A stretch of 5,749 nt of DNA from Pseudanabaenaceae cyanobacterium MP8IB2.15 (GTDB lineage Bacteria > Cyanobacteriota > Cyanobacteriia > Pseudanabaenales > Pseudanabaenaceae): contig JARCMB010000087.1 of NCBI GenBank assembly GCA_030248825.1, forward strand, positions 1 to 5,749, in the 5' to 3' direction. Position numbers and translations under genes: made by a program. The notes under the pieces were generated by a model. That model did not search any database. It saw only the letters and a list, made by a program, of their open reading frames with translations, and had not been told where the DNA came from. Shown here piece by piece: positions 4,636 to 5,749 of this stretch (positions are counted from its first letter, which is position 1; each line of letters opens with the position of its first letter).

Positions 4636-5749
4636 GTGAATAATCCATCCACTGCCAAGTCCACTAATAGTTCCACTGCTCGATCGATCGATCGATCGGC
4701 AATTCAGCGACGAGCCACTACAAGTATTCCTGGGCAATCTTGGCTCGTAGAAGAGCGTGATGCCTGTGGGGTGGGGTTTTTAGCAGATCGAGCCAGTCGA
4801 GCTAGTCATGACTTGTTGGCTAAAGCCCTAAAGTCTTTAAACTGCATGGAGCATCGTGGGGGGTGCAGTGCCGATCGAGATTCAGGCGATGGCGCAGGGC
4901 TGATGACGGCAATTCCTTGGCAGATCTTGCAGCAGGAGATGTCTGGGATCGATCCCGAACACTGTGCGGTTGGAATGATGTTTTTGCCACAGCAAGTGGA
5001 GCAGCAAGCTTTATCGCGTCAAGTTGCCGAAAGATGCGCGATCGAAGAAGGGTTAGAAGTAGTTGGTTGGCGCGTTGTCCCTGTAAATTCTGATGTTTTA
5101 GGCACTCAAGCCAAAGAAAACCAGCCCCAGATCGATCAAGTCGTATTTAGTGGCAAAAATCTGGATGAATCCCAACTCGATCGAGCAGTCTACATCACTC
5201 GTCGCCGTGTTAAGCTCGAAATCAAGCGACTTTATCCCGAATGGCAAGCTGATTTTTACATCGTGTCGTTGTCACATCGCACGATTGTCTATAAGGGCAT
5301 GGTGCGATCGGAAGTTTTAAGCGAATTTTATGCAGATTTGCGTAATCCCAGCTACATTACGCCGTTTGCGATCTACCATCGTCGATTTAGTACGAATACT
5401 CTACCCAAGTGGCCGTTGGCTCAACCCATGCGCTTCTTAGGGCATAACGGCGAAATCAATACGTTGCTGGGCAACATCAACTGGTTTATGGCACGTCAGC
5501 AGGATCTGTCTCATGCCAAGTGGGGCGATCGAATGACAGATCTTGCCCCCGTGCTGAAGCCAAATGAAAGTGACTCGGCAACGCTCGATCATGTGTTCGA
5601 GTTGCTGGTAGAAACTGGGCATAGTCCCTTGGAAAGCTCAATGGTTCTGGTGCCTGAAGCCTACGCCAACCAGCCCGACTTGAAGGATCATCCTGAAATT
5701 ACTGACTTCTACGAATATCACAGTGGCTTACAGGAACCTTGGGATGGGC
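4636..5749 (+). CDS. gltB: Glutamate synthase (GOGAT) large subunit, N-terminal glutaminase domain (runs off right edge)
   Basis: The frame opens at GTG 4636, just after in-frame TAA TAA at 4621-4626, and continues to the edge for 371 codons; the full protein is usually about 1,500 residues. It transfers the amide of glutamine to 2-oxoglutarate, making two glutamates with glutamine synthetase in the GS-GOGAT cycle. The visible part is the class II glutaminase domain. Cys44, in ERDACGVGF, is the expected N-terminal nucleophile after removal of a 43-residue propeptide. MEHRGG (71-76), HRRFSTNT (248-255) and GHNGEIN (269-275) hold conserved active-site residues; Arg74 is the 31st residue counted from the Cys, as in characterised enzymes. 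No ATG, GTG or TTG lies in frame between 4639 and the Cys codon, which supports the GTG start. The part that separates ferredoxin-dependent (glsF) from NADPH-dependent (gltB) enzymes is outside the window, so the gene symbol is provisional; a cyanobacterium may have either or both. Confidence 0.93.
   Translation, partial: MNNPSTAKSTNSSTARSIDRSAIQRRATTSIPGQSWLVEERDACGVGFLADRASRASHDLLAKALKSLNCMEHRGGCSADRDSGDGAGLMTAIPWQILQQEMSGIDPEHCAVGMMFLPQQVEQQALSRQVAERCAIEEGLEVVGWRVVPVNSDVLGTQAKENQPQIDQVVFSGKNLDESQLDRAVYITRRRVKLEIKRLYPEWQADFYIVSLSHRTIVYKGMVRSEVLSEFYADLRNPSYITPFAIYHRRFSTNTLPKWPLAQPMRFLGHNGEINTLLGNINWFMARQQDLSHAKWGDRMTDLAPVLKPNESDSATLDHVFELLVETGHSPLESSMVLVPEAYANQPDLKDHPEITDFYEYHSGLQEPWDG
4681..4698. 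repeat. CGAT tetranucleotide tandem repeat in the glutamate synthase propeptide
   Basis: The 18 bases CGATCGATCGATCGATCG are four and a half CGAT units and form a perfect palindrome containing four GATC and four overlapping CGATCG sites. The tract encodes R-S-I-D-R-S at residues 16-21 of the propeptide. A gain or loss of one unit would shift the reading frame upstream of the catalytic Cys44. CGATCG is also the HIP1 core, which is abundant in this genome. Confidence 0.9.

Noticed and set aside
4863..5622. Short frames in the glutamate synthase region (plus 4863-5093, minus 5437-5622)
   Set aside because: Both overlap the continuous glutaminase-domain frame, which is recognisable throughout.
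1..5749. CRISPR array, tRNA or rRNA gene, insertion sequence, phage or defence island
   Set aside because: There are no spaced direct repeats, cloverleaf sequences, transposase or integrase frames, or terminal repeats. All long frames are accounted for by chromosomal housekeeping or conserved hypothetical genes.

Overview
The window looks like ordinary chromosome from a cyanobacterium. It carries three copies of the cyanobacterial HIP1 octamer (GCGATCGC) and many CGATCG cores. It also has a DUF3172 gene, a family typical of oxygenic phototrophs, a DUF721/DciA protein with a cyanobacterial-style C-terminal zinc ribbon, an rpmI-rplT pair without infC, and a GOGAT large subunit preceded by an NtcA-type box. 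No gene start has a convincing Shine-Dalgarno sequence. I cannot name the genus or species.

Left half, all on the minus strand and read from right to left: a DUF721/DciA-like protein (1648-1094), ribosomal protein L35 (1001-804), ribosomal protein L20 (753-397), and the start of an exported Spy/CpxP-like protein (302 to the left edge). The right half is on the plus strand: a large exported FAD-dependent oxidoreductase (1722-3773), a single-pass DUF3172 membrane protein (3836-4384), and the first 371 codons of the glutamate synthase large subunit from a GTG start at 4636 to the right edge. The two blocks diverge from a 73-base spacer at 1649-1721.

The genes do not form one obvious pathway. 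L35 and L20 act together in the large ribosomal subunit. The DUF721/DciA-like protein probably belongs to replication. The Spy-like protein, the FAD enzyme and DUF3172 all act at or beyond the cytoplasmic or thylakoid membrane. Glutamate synthase is central nitrogen assimilation, and its upstream region has a perfect GTA-N8-TAC palindrome, the recognition pattern of the nitrogen regulator NtcA.

I found no phage, insertion sequence, CRISPR, tRNA or defence system, and nothing that amounts to a new biological system. The points most worth a second look are the NtcA-type box, a (CGAT)n tetranucleotide tract inside the cleaved propeptide of glutamate synthase, an 11-bp-stem hairpin over the stop codon of the DUF721 gene, and the secreted FAD enzyme and DUF3172 protein of unknown function.
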